This document shows, piece after piece, positions 63,853-64,000 of a DNA stretch of 64,000 nt (positions are counted from its first letter, which is position 1; each line of letters opens with the position of its first letter). A model generated the notes under the pieces. It searched no databases and was not told the DNA's origin. It was given only the letters and a program-made list of their open reading frames with translations. A program made the position numbers and the translations under genes. The DNA is from Sporosarcina sp. E16_8 (GTDB taxonomy: Bacteria > Bacillota > Bacilli > Bacillales_A > Planococcaceae): positions 308,134-372,133 of the forward strand of contig NZ_JADPRZ010000001.1 of the NCBI RefSeq assembly GCF_017347095.1, read 5' to 3'.

Positions 63853-64000
63853 CTGTGCGATAGCGACTTGGAACTGTACGACAGCCGCGAGACTATACGA
63901 CAGATTGCCCGAACTGTACGACAGCGACTTGGAACTCTACGACAGACTGCTCAAACTGTACGACAGTCGCGAGACTATACGACAGATTGCCCGAACTGTA
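63853..64000. repeat. CTGTACGACAG tandem array (runs off the window)
   Basis: The core CTGTACGACAG (variants CTATACGACAG, CTCTACGACAG) starts at 63853, 63874, 63893, 63914, 63935, 63956, 63975 and 63996, so sub-units are 21, 19, 21, 21, 21, 19 and 21 bp. Fillers CGACTTGGAA, YCGCGAGA and ATTGCCCGAA repeat, the last two at an 82-bp interval. It lies upstream of the GH13-like gene; 63711-63852 holds no gene. Confidence 0.92.

Noticed and set aside
63853..64000. CRISPR array or coding repeat
   Set aside because: Fillers recur, units are 19-21 bp, and the frame shifts from unit to unit.

Overview
The window reads as chromosomal DNA of a low-GC, endospore-forming Bacillales species, most likely Planococcaceae (Sporosarcina or a close relative). 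Grounds: sporulation and coat genes (spoVIF, a YjcZ-type peptide, spoVAC-AD-AEb, cotY/Z, a CotO-like protein), T-box, FapR and CtsR control elements, and gene order that follows the Bacillus subtilis yjb/yjc block and the yit genes. The MurE ligase has a DDPR signature beside prfC, which fits a lysine-type cell wall. The genus is inference; GC content was not computed.

Layout. 1-6.7 kb: a KtrB-type potassium channel subunit cut by the window edge, a TerC-family exporter behind a manganese riboswitch, an extended SDR and a lone SwrC/AcrB-like RND pump. 6.7-16.5 kb: prfC, murE, an M42 aminopeptidase, a PAS sensor kinase, a class 3 aldehyde dehydrogenase, a Gfo/Idh/MocA oxidoreductase, an overlooked 47-residue ORF and an AlkA-like glycosylase. 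16.6-21.9 kb: tRNA-Val(GAC), a 20-bp tandem array, a TAXI-type TRAP operon with DUF1850, and a PgpA/YutG-like protein. 22-28.5 kb: yjcH-yjcG-yjcF, then spore genes with readable sigma-G and sigma-K promoters. 28.4-35.6 kb: mgtE, prpE, a RluD-like synthase, NAD kinase, the small (p)ppGpp synthetase yjbM, yjbL, a lytic transglycosylase, truncated haemoglobin and yjbH. 35.6-49 kb: a 0.8-kb tandem array, a NERD gene, pepF, coiA, mecA, spx and oppABCDF. 49-57.4 kb: DUF3899, T-box trpS, fabF-fabH, a DUF2929 gene, an N-terminally shortened clpB and an RraA-like gene. 57.8-64 kb: yitW, yitV, yitU, degV, a CoA-disulfide reductase, a membrane-anchored GH13-like protein without a normal active site, and a tandem array running off the edge.

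How the genes fit together. Proteostasis and stress control are clustered: MecA and YjbH are ClpCP/ClpXP adaptors, Spx is the substrate of YjbH, and ClpB sits behind a CtsR box. PpnK, YjbM and PrpE handle nucleotide second messengers and cofactors. fabH-fabF carry a FapR operator across the promoter.

Most unusual is what lies between genes. At least four intergenic tandem arrays (15.57, 17.1, 35.7 and 63.85 kb) have unrelated core words but the same design: a constant core every 19-22 bp, about two helical turns. Three lie in tail-to-tail gaps. There are also five copies of a short dispersed repeat, a pair of roughly 240-bp repeats (one interrupted by a long palindrome), and a structured block between the trpS T-box terminator and its start codon. 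I saw no CRISPR array, prophage, transposase or restriction system.
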